Assembly (NCBI RefSeq): GCF_000218685.1
Contig: NW_006763294.1
Coordinates: forward strand, 3,011,506 to 3,075,505
Length of the DNA stretch: 64,000 nucleotides
Direction of reading: 5' to 3'
DNA from: Serpula lacrymans var. lacrymans S7.9
Taxonomy: Eukaryota > Basidiomycota > Agaricomycetes > Boletales > Serpulaceae
This document shows, piece by piece, positions 45,185 to 57,012 of the stretch. Positions within the stretch are counted from its first letter, which is position 1; each line of letters opens with the position of its first letter. Both the position numbers and the translations under genes were made by a program. The notes under the pieces are model-generated. The model did not search any database, had not been told where the DNA came from, and worked only from the letters and a program-made list of their open reading frames with translations.

Positions 45185-48100
45185 CCCCCTTTAAGGCTCA
45201 ACTTCCAGGCTCGACCAAATACCGGAGGTGGTAGTTAAATTTTCGGGCATAGTTTGAAAAAGGGAATTAAAAAGTTTTGAATCTATGCCTCTAAGCTTCC
45301 TAGGAACTGAGGGGTTCTTAGAGTAAAATTCGCAAACAGTGTTGTGGGAATTTTCCAGATGGGCTTCTGGTTCCCACGTTCTGTCTCGTATCCATAGCCC
45401 TTCCATAGGACAAGGAACTCTAATTTGCCACGCTTCAAGCGTGCATCCACCACCCGTTCGACTTCAAACTCTTCTTCACCTTCCTGGGTGACTACAACCG
45501 GTCCGGGCTAGTCTACACGCTGTCCCGGCAGCGGCTTTTTGTAAGGTTTCACACAGCTAATATTGACCGTGAGTACTACCCTCATCCGTTTTGGGAGTTC
45601 CAGCTCCACTGTGTTGGGTTTGACTTCCTTAATCCGGTAAAGGCCAATCCACTTTTTGGTCAGTTTTCTAGACTGCCGATCTTTTAACTTTAAGTGGTCA
45701 GTATCTAACCAGACCAGGTCGCCGACCTTGTAGTCAGGGGCCTTAGAGTGTCTACATTCTGCCCTGTCTTTCATCTGCTCTGCAGTTTTAAATAGCGCCT
45801 TGCACGTTTCGTCCAAGACAGATTTCATGTCCTTGGCCATGTGCCCAGCAGCCTTGTTCTTGCTTTTGCCAGGTTCTACACCCATTCTGGGGAGGTATGA
45901 TCTCGTTACCTTGAATGGTGCCTTTCCTGTAGCCGACGACTGTTTAATATTGTCTGAGAACTGGGCTATCTTTAGCCACTTGGCCCAATCTGTCTGCCTG
46001 TCATTAATAAATATACGGAGGTATTGCTTCAACTCCTGGTTGAGTCTCTCCGTTTGTCCATCAGTCTGCGGATAGAACACCGTTGATAATTTAGGTTTGA
46101 TGCCCAGCATCCGGCATAATTCTTTCGTAAACTCGCTAGCAAATTGTGGTCCCCTATCTGAGATGACCATTTATGGTAACCCATGGGTAGACCATACAAA
46201 ATCTTTAAATAAGTCTGCCATATCAGCGGCAGTAATAGTTTTGTTGGTGGGTATGAACACTACTTCTTTGGAGCAGTGATCTACTACCACCATTACTGAA
46301 TTATACCTGTTTGATTCAGGTAGATCCGTCGTGGAATCAACCAATATATCCTGCCAGGGACCAGCTGGTATCGGATTTGGCATTAGTTTACCGGCCGGCG
46401 GTTGATGAGAATTCCTTGCCATGGCACATCTCAGACAGGATTTTAATTATTCCTGTACGTCTTTGACCATGTCAGGCCACATATAGTTTCTGGAGATCAA
46501 CTCCATTGTTTGTTGCCACCCAGGGTGCCCAGCCACTGGGGTGTCATGATGTCTATCTATTACCTTGATCCTTGCGGACTCAGGCACATAGATTTTGTCT
46601 TTAAAATAGAAGAGCCCGTCTTCCCATAAATAGTTTTTATTGCTGTCAAGGCGCACCTTCACTTCTGAGGAGATGTCTTCCTTGAAGACTTCCAGAAGAC
46701 CTAAATCTTGCCCAATTCTAACATTGGCAACCTTTGATTGGTCTATCAGGGTGACACCTTTGTTGTCATCCTCGATGCCGTTGGCATGATCCTCTCTTCT
46801 GGACAAAGTGTCCGCTTTCCCCATAGAGCTTCCAGGCTTATGAATTAATTAATAATTAAACCTTGACAAGTATACCGCGTAGCGGGCGGAGTCTTGGGCC
46901 GTCATAAAATACTCCAGATTCTTATGATCGGTCCAAATTTCAAATTGGTGTCTAGCACCTTCTGAGTAGTGCCGCCAGTACTCTAAGGCTCTAATGATGG
47001 CTAGCATCTCTTTGTTGTAAATTTGATAGTTGCGCTCCGTAGGCGACAAACTATGCGATAAATAGGCACAAGGCCTCCAAAGATTGTCAGGGCATTTAAT
47101 TGACAAAACAGCCCCAGTAGCAAAATCAGAAGAGTCGGTTTCTAGCCAGAACTCTTTGTCTAATTCTGGAAATGCTGATATGGGCGATGTTGTAAATGCC
47201 TGTTTAAGCTTATCAAAAGCTTCTTGTTCTTTGGTGCCCCAGTGCCAAACAATGTCCTTTTTAGTGAGATCGTTCAACGGTCTCGTGATTTTTGCAAAGT
47301 TTTTGATAGACCTTCGGTAGAAATTACCCAAGCCTAGGAAGGCCCTAACTCCTTTGACGCAAGTAGGTTCTGGCCAGTCCAATATAGCTTGAACTTTCTC
47401 AGGATCCATCCTGATTCCGTTGTGGCCTATGATCATACCGAGGAAGTCTACTTCCTTCACTTTAAAATTACATTGTTTGGGTTTGACAAATAGGTTCCGT
47501 TCCTGTAAGCGTCGAAAGACTTTTTGCACGATCTTGTCATGCTCAGCCTCATCGTCCGACTTCGTAAATATTAACAAATTGTCAATGTAAATGACGACAC
47601 AGTAGTCCATATCTGTAAAGATCTCATTCATCATGCTCTGGAAGGTCGCCGGTGAATTGGCCAACCCAAAGAACATAACAAGGGGTTCAAAGGATCCTCG
47701 GTGGCACGTGAACGCGGCCTTCCAAGCATCTTTTTCTTTGATTCATACATTATTGTACCCCCATCTGAGATCCATCTTTGTCAACATTTTAGCACCAGCC
47801 AACTTGTCTACTAGCTGACTGATCAAAGGCAGCGGATATTAACCCTTCCTAAGCTGCTCATCTATGAAACTAGAAACCTCATCTCTTTCTGGAGCAGAGA
47901 GTGGTATCATATGTCCTTTTCTTGGTTTAAAGGTGTCCTTCAAATCTATAGCATGGTCCCAAGGCTTAGCCTCTGGGAAGCGCTCTGATTTATGTTTTGA
48001 AAAGACTTTCCAGAAGTCATGGTACCCGGGAGGTACGAGCCTCTTAATCTTTTCCTCGGGTTTTACCTTGTCATCATCATCATTAATCTTTTCTAAAGAT

Positions 48101-48932
48101 CCAAGCTCATAAACGTGACCAGCGTTTATTTTTTCAAGACACTCATTCTAACAGACGTGACTTGGTTTAACCAAGTTCACACACTCCTGAGGACAACGTG
48201 ACAATGTGACAACCCCTGTCTGCCAGTTGATCTCAGGATTGTGTTTAAATAGCCAGGTCCAGCCCAAGATTAAATTAATCTTCCCTAGTTGAGTAGCTTC
48301 AGCGGTGACTCGTTCTCTGTGTCCTTGGTACTCGACAACAAAAGAACATTTGTGTGTGATACAGCCACCCACGTTAAGCGTACCGTCAATGTTATAGATG
48401 GGAATAGATACATCTAATTTTACAAGGGGGAGTCCAATTTGCTCCGCCCAGACCTGATCTATGAAGATTCCGTTAGCGTCTGAATCAAGCAGTACACTGC
48501 TTGGGTGTGCTATACCCAGGGCAAGGTTTTCCACACCAATGTCTACACAGATCTCCTTTTGGAATAAGTATGTGCGCATCAATACATGCCTTGTGATTTT
48601 GTTGGGAAGTGGCTCTGAACAAGAAGAACTATCAAAAGAAACATGTCTCTCTACTATATTTTTATTTTTATTTTTACCAGAATTAAGCATCCTAGTGTTT
48701 GTCTCGCTGAGGCCACGCTCCAAGGGAGACGCTGGTGCAGCCGTAGTATCATAAATATTGCATTCACAATGCTTCATACAAGTACATACTTCTGACAACA
48801 AAATAAAAAATTTATTTACAAATTGGGGAGCCACCCCTTTCTTTCCGTTATTGCTTGTGCAACACCCCGGAGCAGGGGCCACTTTGTTGTGGTTTACCTC
48901 ATTGTGATGGGGAGCGAAGGCACCCAAGTGAC
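45185..48932 (-). pseudogene. pol: pol of copy C, broken at catalytic sites
   Basis: Protease LLDSDANG (Gly to Asp next to the catalytic Asp-Ser). A ~120 bp deletion near 47842 removes the RT block FFIPKMDGKKRM...DYRYVNEH. RT has YIDNLLIF instead of YIDDLLIF. RNase H ETDSSD is intact. Integrase has HHDTPVAGHPGW, ISDRGPQF and HPQTDGQTE (FYPQTDGQTE here). The chromodomain region 45500-45380 is frame-shifted. TAA stops after DVQE and HGLP are the same as in copies A and B. It cannot be autonomous. Confidence 0.9.
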
Positions 48933-49888
48933 CTACACTCCAAACTCTTTTCCCTGAGCCTTCATCTCAGCGACCTGCTGGTCGTAAAAGAAGGCCCGGA
49001 TCTCGTTGTAAGAACAACCGGCCAGAGTATTGAGCCGATTGTCCGGTTTTTCCGTTTCTAATTGGCGTGCCTGAAGCCCTTGGTTATTTTTTTGTTGAGT
49101 GGCCTGCGCTCCATTTGGACACTTTTGGGCTATGTGCCCCTCCTGCTCACAGTTGTAGCAGTTGAATCCGCGCCTTTGTCCGCCATGGACCGTGTTGATA
49201 TCGTGGGCCCGCCACCTTGGTGTATTTTGTAGAGCTCTATGGCTCTACCTATCTTTCAAACCTCCTCCGCTGCTTCAGAGAGATTCTCACTTCTTGTATC
49301 CTGCAGGTAAAGCTGTTCTGCAATGTGGGGGTTCATATTGCGTTCCAGCAGCTCCACTGCATGTTCTTTACCAAGACCCCCTTGGATGGAGAGGGCCAGG
49401 AACCGGGTTACAAAATCATCTGTCCTCATGTTGCCTTGTTTGGGGGGGCAGATTTGCTGATGCGCCCAGTCATGCTCAGCTTGCGGTTTGAAATATCTTT
49501 CGATCTCTACCTTCAGATCGTCCCAGGTGGGCCACACTCCCGCGGTGTAGCATTCCTGCATTCTAACTTGGGTGTATTAACCCGCCACAGGTCCTTTTAG
49601 TCGGGATAGCACTGCCGTTGCCACTTCAAAGTCGTCGGCAAATGCAACCCAGTTTACTTTAACCCAGATTTGGAGCTTGATCCACCACTCGGCAAATCTC
49701 GCTCTGTCTCCTTTGAAGGCGCCAGGGTCAGCGACGACTTCGACTTTCTTATTGAACTTTTTCTCTACCGAGGGGGTTGCCACAGGGGGATTCGCCTGCA
49801 GCTTGGTGAGTTGCGTGGTCAATGCCAGGATCTGTGCATGCATGTTGTACAACAGAGCGTTGATGTCTTGTTGAGGTTGCGACAACAT
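48933..49888 (-). pseudogene. gag: gag of copy C
   Basis: ATG at 49888 (MLSQPQQDINALLYNMHAQ). TAA at about 49577-49579, where A reads CAA. Capsid block CYTAGVWPTWDDLKVEIERY and FVTRFLALSIQGGLGKEHAV. The zinc-knuckle region is damaged and shortened near 49120-49200. It ends at TAG 48935-48933. The heptamer GGGAAAA (48954-48948) is kept. Confidence 0.85.
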
Positions 49889-50394
49889 GTCGACTTGTTC
49901 TCTTGTAAAGTATAGTAAAAGATGTAACTGGGGGTCCCTGCTTGCTATCTGCGGATCTACCTCTTCCCAGCTGAGTATCGGATCTCAATCTCCGACTACC
50001 CACACTATAGTATTTGAAATTGTATATATAAAGGTATTTGTAATAAACCCTGGTCCGAATAATTGTCAGGGGGTGGCCCGCTTGTTAAGCTGTCAGCCCT
50101 TCTCCAGACTGGCGGAGGCAAGTGCCCGGCCTGGTCAGAGGAAAGAGAAAGTGAAGTTTTGTATTCTAAAACTAATCAACAGTGGTTCCACACCAACTGC
50201 TGAGCTAAGGTACTCCCCTTCACGCTGCGGGCCACGTATCAAAGGTATTGTTTCTTCTCCCAAAGCACTATAAGGCCGTCGCTAGGAGCACACCTATCTG
50301 CTATGCGGGATATTCCTAAACAATAACCAAATCTCCTTCATCCTGGAATCCAGGTTTGCACAATGTGCGAGAGAGTAATGAGAGCAAGTCCTAA
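49889..50394 (-). other. Untranslated leader of copy C
   Basis: Aligns with 671-1190. No gene. Confidence 0.65.
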
Positions 50395-50815
50395 TGTAAC
50401 AACCAAGAGTTAGTTACTCTGGCGCACAACTAGAACAAGCAAAGAGTAGAGATATGAAAAAGGGATCACCCCTTAGGTTTCAACAAGTTAGTTGTGAGGA
50501 TACAACAGGAGGACTTGCTAAGGAGTCTCCTTGATCTATTGGGGTATTTATACTAACACAGAGTATTTGAACATGTGTACTATACAGTTGATAAAGGCAG
50601 TGGCTGATGATGTCAGAGGGCACAGCCCATGTGACTAGCTCCACTGCGTGAGAGACTTGTAGCTAGAAATAAGAGGAATGGCAATGCGGCGCAAGAAAGA
50701 GGATTTTGAACAAAAGGAAAGTGCCACATGGCACAGTGTGTGAAAACTACAGTAAAAATTCAAAGCGGAGAATGAATATTTAAAGGAAAGGTCTGAAAAT
50801 TGTGTTATTGTAACA
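50395..50815 (-). repeat. 5' L1 LTR of copy C
   Basis: 421 bp, diverged from the 3' LTR across U3 and the TATA region (about 50560-50780). Confidence 0.9.
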
Positions 50816-51153
50816 TTACACTTCACTTTTTTGTACTTTTACTTTGACTTTTTCCAAGTCACATGACCAGTCATGTGACACATCACCTGACCAGTGTCTA
50901 GGCTTTCATATGACCGGTCACATGCTAGACATCGGACTTTAAACTTTATTTACAACTGTACAGTACCTCATGTATCTTAGTATATATACAGGGGCAATAC
51001 ATGGGGAGGGACTCAGCGAGTCCTCCTGTTGTCTACCAACAACTAACTTGTTGAAACCAAATGGGTAGCCACTCCCACTTCTTCCTCTTTTTCTGAGTGT
51101 TGTTTTCATTGTGCTCCAGTGCCCCAAGACTGTGTCTTGTTGGTGTTGTCACA
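50816..51153 (+). repeat. L3 LTR relic, 5'-truncated
   Basis: Matches 38000-38322 plus 39123-39170 and ends GTTGTCACA. It holds the uninterrupted version of the site where the 800 bp element sits in the other copy. Hairpin GACTC-AGC-GAGTC at 51010-51022. Confidence 0.8.
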
Positions 51154-51475
51154 GTAGTACTCCTAGCCAGCCAGCACAATAGGTGAGGACTAGTAGCTGA
51201 GATCTTGTAAACTAGCTCCAAGTCCCATCAGTGCCTGGAAATATTAATAGACACTTTAGTCAGGATTATACCTCATCATGAGAATATGGTTCCCAAACAT
51301 GTGTGATACTACCTATTATTAGTACATTTTCTCACCTGCTGATTAATTCCTGAAGTTGTATGATAGTTGTTCTTTTCTTATTGGATAGTTTCATCCTCAG
51401 ACCTCTTTTCCTTTTATTCTATTTCTGGTCTGAGAGATAAACAATTAACTATAAAAACCCTACATACTCATCATG
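51154..51475 (+). repeat. L2 LTR relic, left part
   Basis: Diverged match to about 16050-16375. Continues at 54745-54946 after an inserted ~3.3 kb Plavaka relic. Confidence 0.65.
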
Positions 51476-51479
51476 AATG

Positions 51480-54320
51480 GACATCTTATGACCATAACTG
51501 TTGTGTTTCCCCAAATAGCAAGACCCATTACAGATTCATTTTATCAGTGACTTGGAGCACCATTATCATTCAGACTTCCATTTCTTCTATTATATCCTTG
51601 CCTATATATCATCATCGTACATTGGTTAACAGAAATGATCCCTGCATTAAAAATGCCTATGGTACCCAAAGGTAAGTTACAATCACTTGCTATCCCTCAG
51701 CCACAAGAAGATAATGGAGAAGAAGCTAGTGGATTAGACATGTTGATAGATGATGAGCATATGGAGGAGGCAATTGGCGGAGTACTACAGGAGTTGCAAG
51801 AGGATCTTTTTCATTCATTCCAATTGCACATTCAGACATTATTGATGATGGGGAGAACACAGCAGGCCCATCCCTTCATCAGGACTCAATGGTCCTACAT
51901 GGCGATGAGGGTGAATGTATGGAGGTGGAACATCCCACAGCTGGAAAGGCCATAAGCATGGGCGAGACTTTACATCAGAGGTGGAGAAGAGAATTCATTG
52001 CAGCAGGTGGGGATGGTGAAGATGTGGGTGAAGCTTCAGACCCCAAGTTCTTCCCCTTTGCCTCGGAGATGGATTGGAGAGTAGCATGTTGGGCAATTCA
52101 AGATGGTATAGGGCACCAGTCTTTTAATCGGCTGTCAAGTATCCCAGGTGACTGTGATTTTATGATTTCTATGAATCTTGCTTATACTATTGCCAGGTTA
52201 TGGAGAAGCTGGGGCTTTTTTACCATAATATACGTGGATTACACAAGATTGTTGACTACAGCATACCATCTAGGGCTGAATAGAAATCAACTATGATATC
52301 TTTTCCTGATACTCCAAATGATACACACCTTATCCAGTATAGAAATGTACTTTAAGCTATCAGGACTCTCCTTGGGAACCCTGCACATGCCAAACATATA
52401 GTCTATTGACCAAAAATGATTTTCACCAATGCAAGGAAAGAATCAAGGATTTATCATAAAATGTGGACGGGGAAATGGTGGCATGCTATTCAGGTGAGCA
52501 TGGTTATGTATCTCCCACTTACAGTGACTTACAGAATCTTTGGAATAGGCTCGTCTACTATCTGGGGCAGCCTTAGCTCCTGTTATCATTGCAACAGACA
52601 AAACCCAGCTCATGCAATTATCTAATTCTAAATCAGCCTACCCTGTCTATCTCACACTTGGCAACATACCCAGAGCTATACGTCGTAAGCCAAGCCAACA
52701 TGCTTGCATATTTATAGGATATCTGTCCATCAACAAAGCCACTGGATCTCAGCTTACTGAAAAGGAGAAGCCCTCAAGGGTTTAGCGCCTTTTTTATGAG
52801 TTGATGCAGATTATACTAGAGCCTTTGAAGAGAGCTGGTATCGAAGGAATTAATGTCACTGGGGGAGATGGTGCTATAAGGAGAGTCCATCCTATCTTGG
52901 CTTGCTACGTTGCAGCTTATTCAGAACAATGTTTTGTGACATGTACAAAGTACGGCATATGTCCCAAATGAAAAAGACTTGCTTCTGAGCTTTCAGGATC
53001 TACTGCTGGGGAGCCACGTACACAGACCTGGACCAAGGAAGTTATTCATGGTGCTGAAGTTAATGCAAATTCCTTCAATCAATTTCAGGAGAGGTGCAAG
53101 GAAAAAAAGGTCCCTGGTGGTGTTTACAAGCTATTCTGGCTCAACTTCCCTCATTGCGACATTCATTTATCTGTTTCCCCCAACATTCTCTATCAACTAT
53201 ACAAAGACATCTTTGTGCATATGGTGAACTGGTGCAAGAACCTTATGGATCCCAAGGAGCTTGACCAGCACATTTCCTCCCTTCCTGCTTATTATGGTGT
53301 TCGTCATTTCAAAAATGGAATCTCTACAAAATACCCAGGAGCGCTATACTTGCATACTGATCCCTCTTGGACTTCATCCAGATAGCACAGTATCCCACTC
53401 ATGATGACACCACTCTGGGCTACCTTTCAGATACTTTGGACACTTTCCACAAATATAAAAATATATTGGTACGGCTCAACATAAGAGAACACCTGAATAT
53501 CCCTAAATTCCACTCTCTCCTCCACTACTGCCAGTTCATCACATGGTTTGGAACCACCAACAATCACAATACTGAGATGTTTGAGCGCTTTCATATTGAC
53601 TTTGCTAAAGAAGGTTGGAGGGCCTTTAATAAAAGGAATAAGGCACCACAAATGGTGACATGGCTTCTGCATCATGAAAGGGTGGTTACTTTCCAAAGCT
53701 ATCTGAAAATGACCATGGATAATGAAGAAGACAAATTCCCTCACTCCAAATTTCAAGACCAAAGACATGTTGTTGCCAAATATCCTAATAAATATCAGCA
53801 AAACCTTTTGGACATCATGAAGAAGCATCAGTGTCCTGGAATCAGCACTCGAAGTCTTTCTTAACAGTAAACTAACTCACCCAAATACACGTTGTGAAAC
53901 CAGATTACTACCCCTTCCATTTCAAAACCTCAATATCTTCCATGGCTTCAAATTTTGTTTAGATAGCCTAGGCAATGATGTCAACCTGGAGAATGACCAG
54001 GTAGATTCTGTCAAAGCCAGGCCAAGTGGAAAAAACAATCTGTTGTCACAGTTTGACACAGTGGTTGTGATGAATTCTCCTGATTGTGAGGCTACAGGCA
54101 TAAAAGGTAATGTTTCTCTTACCCTATAGCCACAAGCACATCTAATACTAATGACTGTATTCAAGGAACAAGAATTGGGAGATTGAGAGTAATCTTTAAA
54201 CTACCTAAAACACTATACAGTTTCCACTCATCCCCCAATAATTGGCCAAAATATCATTTGGCATATGTAGAGTGGTATAGCAACCTCGAATCCACAGCTG
54301 AAAAGGACCTCTTTAATGTA
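51480..54320 (+). pseudogene. Plavaka-type transposase relic, unit 3
   Basis: Blocks in order: FFPFASEMDWRVACWAIQDG with SFNRLSSIPG (51889-52170); IFTNARKESRIYHKMWTGKW (52420-52480); AYPVYLTLGNIPRAIRRKPS then IGYLSINKATG (about 52630-52745); ILACYVAAYSEQCF; and the C-terminal FHKYKNILVRLN...FHSLLHYCQFITWFG, TEMFERFHIDFAKEGW (53367-53864). This is the typical Plavaka order but a lineage distinct from units 1 and 2 (different spacing and motifs). Stops, missing pieces and frame shifts show it is dead. No partner gene beside it. Confidence 0.8.
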
Positions 54321-54589
54321 CTCTGTTAATAAGGTACCTCTATACGCTGAAGGTTTTCCTCCAGGACAAATCATCCCTTTATCCAGTATTAGACAGGTTT
54401 GTTAACTTATCCCTGCTTTTGGTGGTTTGCACAATATATGTTCTCATCATTGGACTCATAGTAATATTCTGGATGTTTGTCACACATTTTATCTTAATAA
54501 CTTTAGTAGCAAATATGCAAATCAAACATTATGGTAGTCATATATAGCATTTTAAATTTTGCATCTATAATACTATTATTGCTTTTGTT

Positions 54590-54744
54590 GCTCCTGTTGC
54601 TTTTATTGCTCGTATAACACTATGGTCGCTATGATCATACTATAGTTGCTCTTAAAGTACTATAAGTGCTATAGGTGCTATAATAGGCTTTATTTGCAGA
54701 TATGTACAAACCCCTCTGCTATATAGCAGAAGGCTTTTTCCTGA
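54590..54744. repeat. Inverted-repeat element end, related to 38323-39122
   Basis: Ends TTTTTCCTGATG, the same 12-bp terminus as the 800 bp element, preceded by GCTATATAGCA and by several CTATAG(T/G)GC-like motifs. The other end was not found. Confidence 0.55.
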
Positions 54745-54946
54745 TGATGTATTATTCTTTAGCTTTTTATTACTTGAATAACCCGCTTGACTCCTTATCA
54801 GAAACCCTTGAGTTTACTATCAGTCCTCTACCTGCTATAATCTCTAGCATCTGTCAACCTCAAACTTATCATATCTTCTACCCCCTGCAAGCGCAGTTGG
54901 AGATGGGTATTGTTTTTGTTATAGTTTAACATTGCCTCACACAAAG
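54745..54946 (+). repeat. L2 LTR relic, right part
   Basis: Aligns with about 16376-16567, ending in TTGCCTCACA. Confidence 0.7.
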
Positions 54947-54949
54947 CAC

Positions 54950-55434
54950 TTGCATTGGATCTGCGTCGAGGCAGGTTCAGTCTCTAGATTGATGATGTGT
55001 TTGGTTGTTTGCAAGGATGTTATGTGTTTCTTATCTGTATTTTTATTGGTAGCTGAGTACATGTATGGACATGTACATACTGATTTAGTTTTCACTGGGC
55101 ATTAGCCCTTGGTAATCAACTTGAACTTGCTGTGGGCCGACCACACTTTAGGTATTATTTTGTTACCATTTTGTCTCTCGTCTAACCCTCACCACCATGT
55201 TATGTTATTGCCACAGCTATGTATGTTGTGTTTTGTATAAATTGGTATGGTCGTGTTTTTTTGTCTCTTGTGTTTGAAGAGCGATAGCTCTGGCCTGAGG
55301 CTCACATTGAGCCTCATCTGCAGAGCCCCATAAAATATCATGTCTTAAAAGAAGCAAAATGGGGGCCCAAAAGATTATAGTTGCCCTGGCTGTGTGTTTT
55401 GGATCAAAATTCAAACAGTACCCCCACTGACATT
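54950..55434. other. Unassigned spacer
   Basis: No gene or repeat recognised. Confidence 0.4.
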
Positions 55435-56010
55435 TTGGAAAGGTAATAAAACTAAGTGAAATTCAGCCCCTGACTGAGAGGCTATAAAAAGGACTTTTAT
55501 TATTTACCTACAGTAAGTGAAACTGTTACGATACACAGTTTTTAGAGTTTTAACTTTCAGTCTCTCCTTCAACCTTCTTTCGGGCTCTTTTGTTATATGT
55601 CACTTTCACTTTCTCATACTGCACAGCTTTCTCTTATTTTTAGATACAACTCTCTCACACAGTGGGGCTGGACACACGGGCTGCACCCTATGACATGATC
55701 AGCCACCACTTTCATCAACTGTATAGTACACATGTAAAAATAGCCTGTAGATGTATAAATACCCCAGTAGATTAAGGAGACTCCTCCGCGAGTCCTTCTG
55801 TGTTTACTCACAACTAACTTGGTCCTATCCTAAGGGTATACCCACTCCTACTTCCTTCAATCTTGCTTGTCTGAGTTGTGCACCAGAGTATACAAACTTT
55901 GGTTGTATCAGTAACTGAAATTGATGTCAGGCTAAAGTAATCTATGAAATATAATATAACATAACTCAGCTGCTGTTTGAGAGGCTACAGAAACATCCAG
56001 GGTATTCCTG
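55435..56010 (+). repeat. Dispersed repeat V, copy 2, split by a solo LTR
   Basis: 55435-55523 and 55911-56010 align with 9425-9560. The gap is the LTR at 55524-55910. Confidence 0.5.
55524..55910 (+). repeat. Solo LTR, diverged L1 relative
   Basis: 387 bp, TGTTACGATACAC...GGTTGTATCA, with the L1-type AGACTCCTCCGCGAGTCCTTC hairpin region. Flanks GAAAC / GTAAC are a near-match target duplication. Confidence 0.8.
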
Positions 56011-56894
56011 TACTATGCCCCCTACTACTTATAGTCAGAGGTGCTACTCACTAAGGTATAATGGCTCCTAGGAGAACAATGGCTGCTTTAGCAGGGGCTG
56101 GGTTTATACAATTTTGCCCAAAGGTGCCAAAAATGAACATATCTGACAAATCTCAACAGGTTGAGCCTCTCCAGGGAGGAAGTCACAATCCTTTGAGTTT
56201 ATCTTCTTCCAAGAGCCTGTCTGTTAGATGCAATCAGCTCCACAAGATAACCCTATCTGACAATGCATGGGAACCTCTGGAACACGCTGCCAAGGGTGGG
56301 TCTGTCCCAGAGGGTGATGGTATTATTTATCATATAACAAAAACATTGCACCACAGTGTCAGAACCACAGGTTGGAACTTGTAAATTGGTCTGACTGGGG
56401 AGACTATAAGACATGTGAGGTTGAGGTGTCCAGGAAAGGAGTCAGTGGCTGTTCATAACATTCAAGCTCATGGGGTCTGCCTCGGACGGTCATGTTATTA
56501 CTACACTCTCAAATGGCACACCACACAAAAGTATATTACATCTCCTCATTACTAGCCCTAAAGTTGTTAATCTTCAATAATTGAAGTAGCTATAGCTACC
56601 ATGTCATCCATAAATTTTTCTAAGCTATTTTCATTGTATCTATCAGATGCCTGAAGGATTTACAGTTAGCACCATGTTCCCCAAAAAGCCACAGACTTAC
56701 CACAATCTGAATGTGGACTTTCGACCTCAATGAACAACAGTGAATAAACCTAAAATATTGTCAGTAAATGTTCATCAGTTCAAAACAATACATATGGGCA
56801 ATATGAATGAGATTGGCGGTGGCCTAGGATCAGTTCTTCGATGACCGCAATGGGTTGCTCAGATTCGGCGGGCCAAACCAAAATGTCAGCAGAC
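56011..56894. other. Unassigned spacer with a 107-codon open frame
   Basis: The frame at 56061-56384 starts with MAPRRTMAALAGAGF and resembles nothing I know; it may be chance. At about 56805-56990 the plus strand reads GGLGSVLR-stop-PQWVAQIRRA, possibly coding debris. Confidence 0.35.
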
Positions 56895-56922
56895 TACATC
56901 AGTAAAATGTGCGACTCCTTGG
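56895..56922 (+). repeat. Candidate left inverted repeat of Plavaka unit 2
   Basis: 28 bases matching the reverse complement of 63787-63814 at 26 of 28 positions, pointing inwards. It lies ~90 bp beyond the transposase 3' end. No clear target duplication outside it. Confidence 0.45.
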
Positions 56923-57012
56923 GCAGCTTATTTTTGTTTCCAAGCAGTGCAAGATAGGAAAGTTGAATATAATATGATAAAGGAAATTTAAGATGAGGAG
57001 AAAGTCACAAGT

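Larger units (their letters stand above)
44764..50815 (-). mobile_element. Ty3/gypsy chromovirus copy C (L1 family), defective
   Basis: Two L1 LTRs flank leader, gag, pol and chromodomain. The LTRs differ strongly (roughly 15% by eye) and the flanks (ATATA / TTACA) do not match, so the two ends may come from different insertions joined by recombination. It lacks the solo LTR that splits gag in A and B, and so shows the ancestral gag arrangement. Confidence 0.92.

Noticed and set aside
56061..56384. 107-codon frame as a gene
   Set aside because: No recognisable domain, no conserved copy and no intron or neighbour support.
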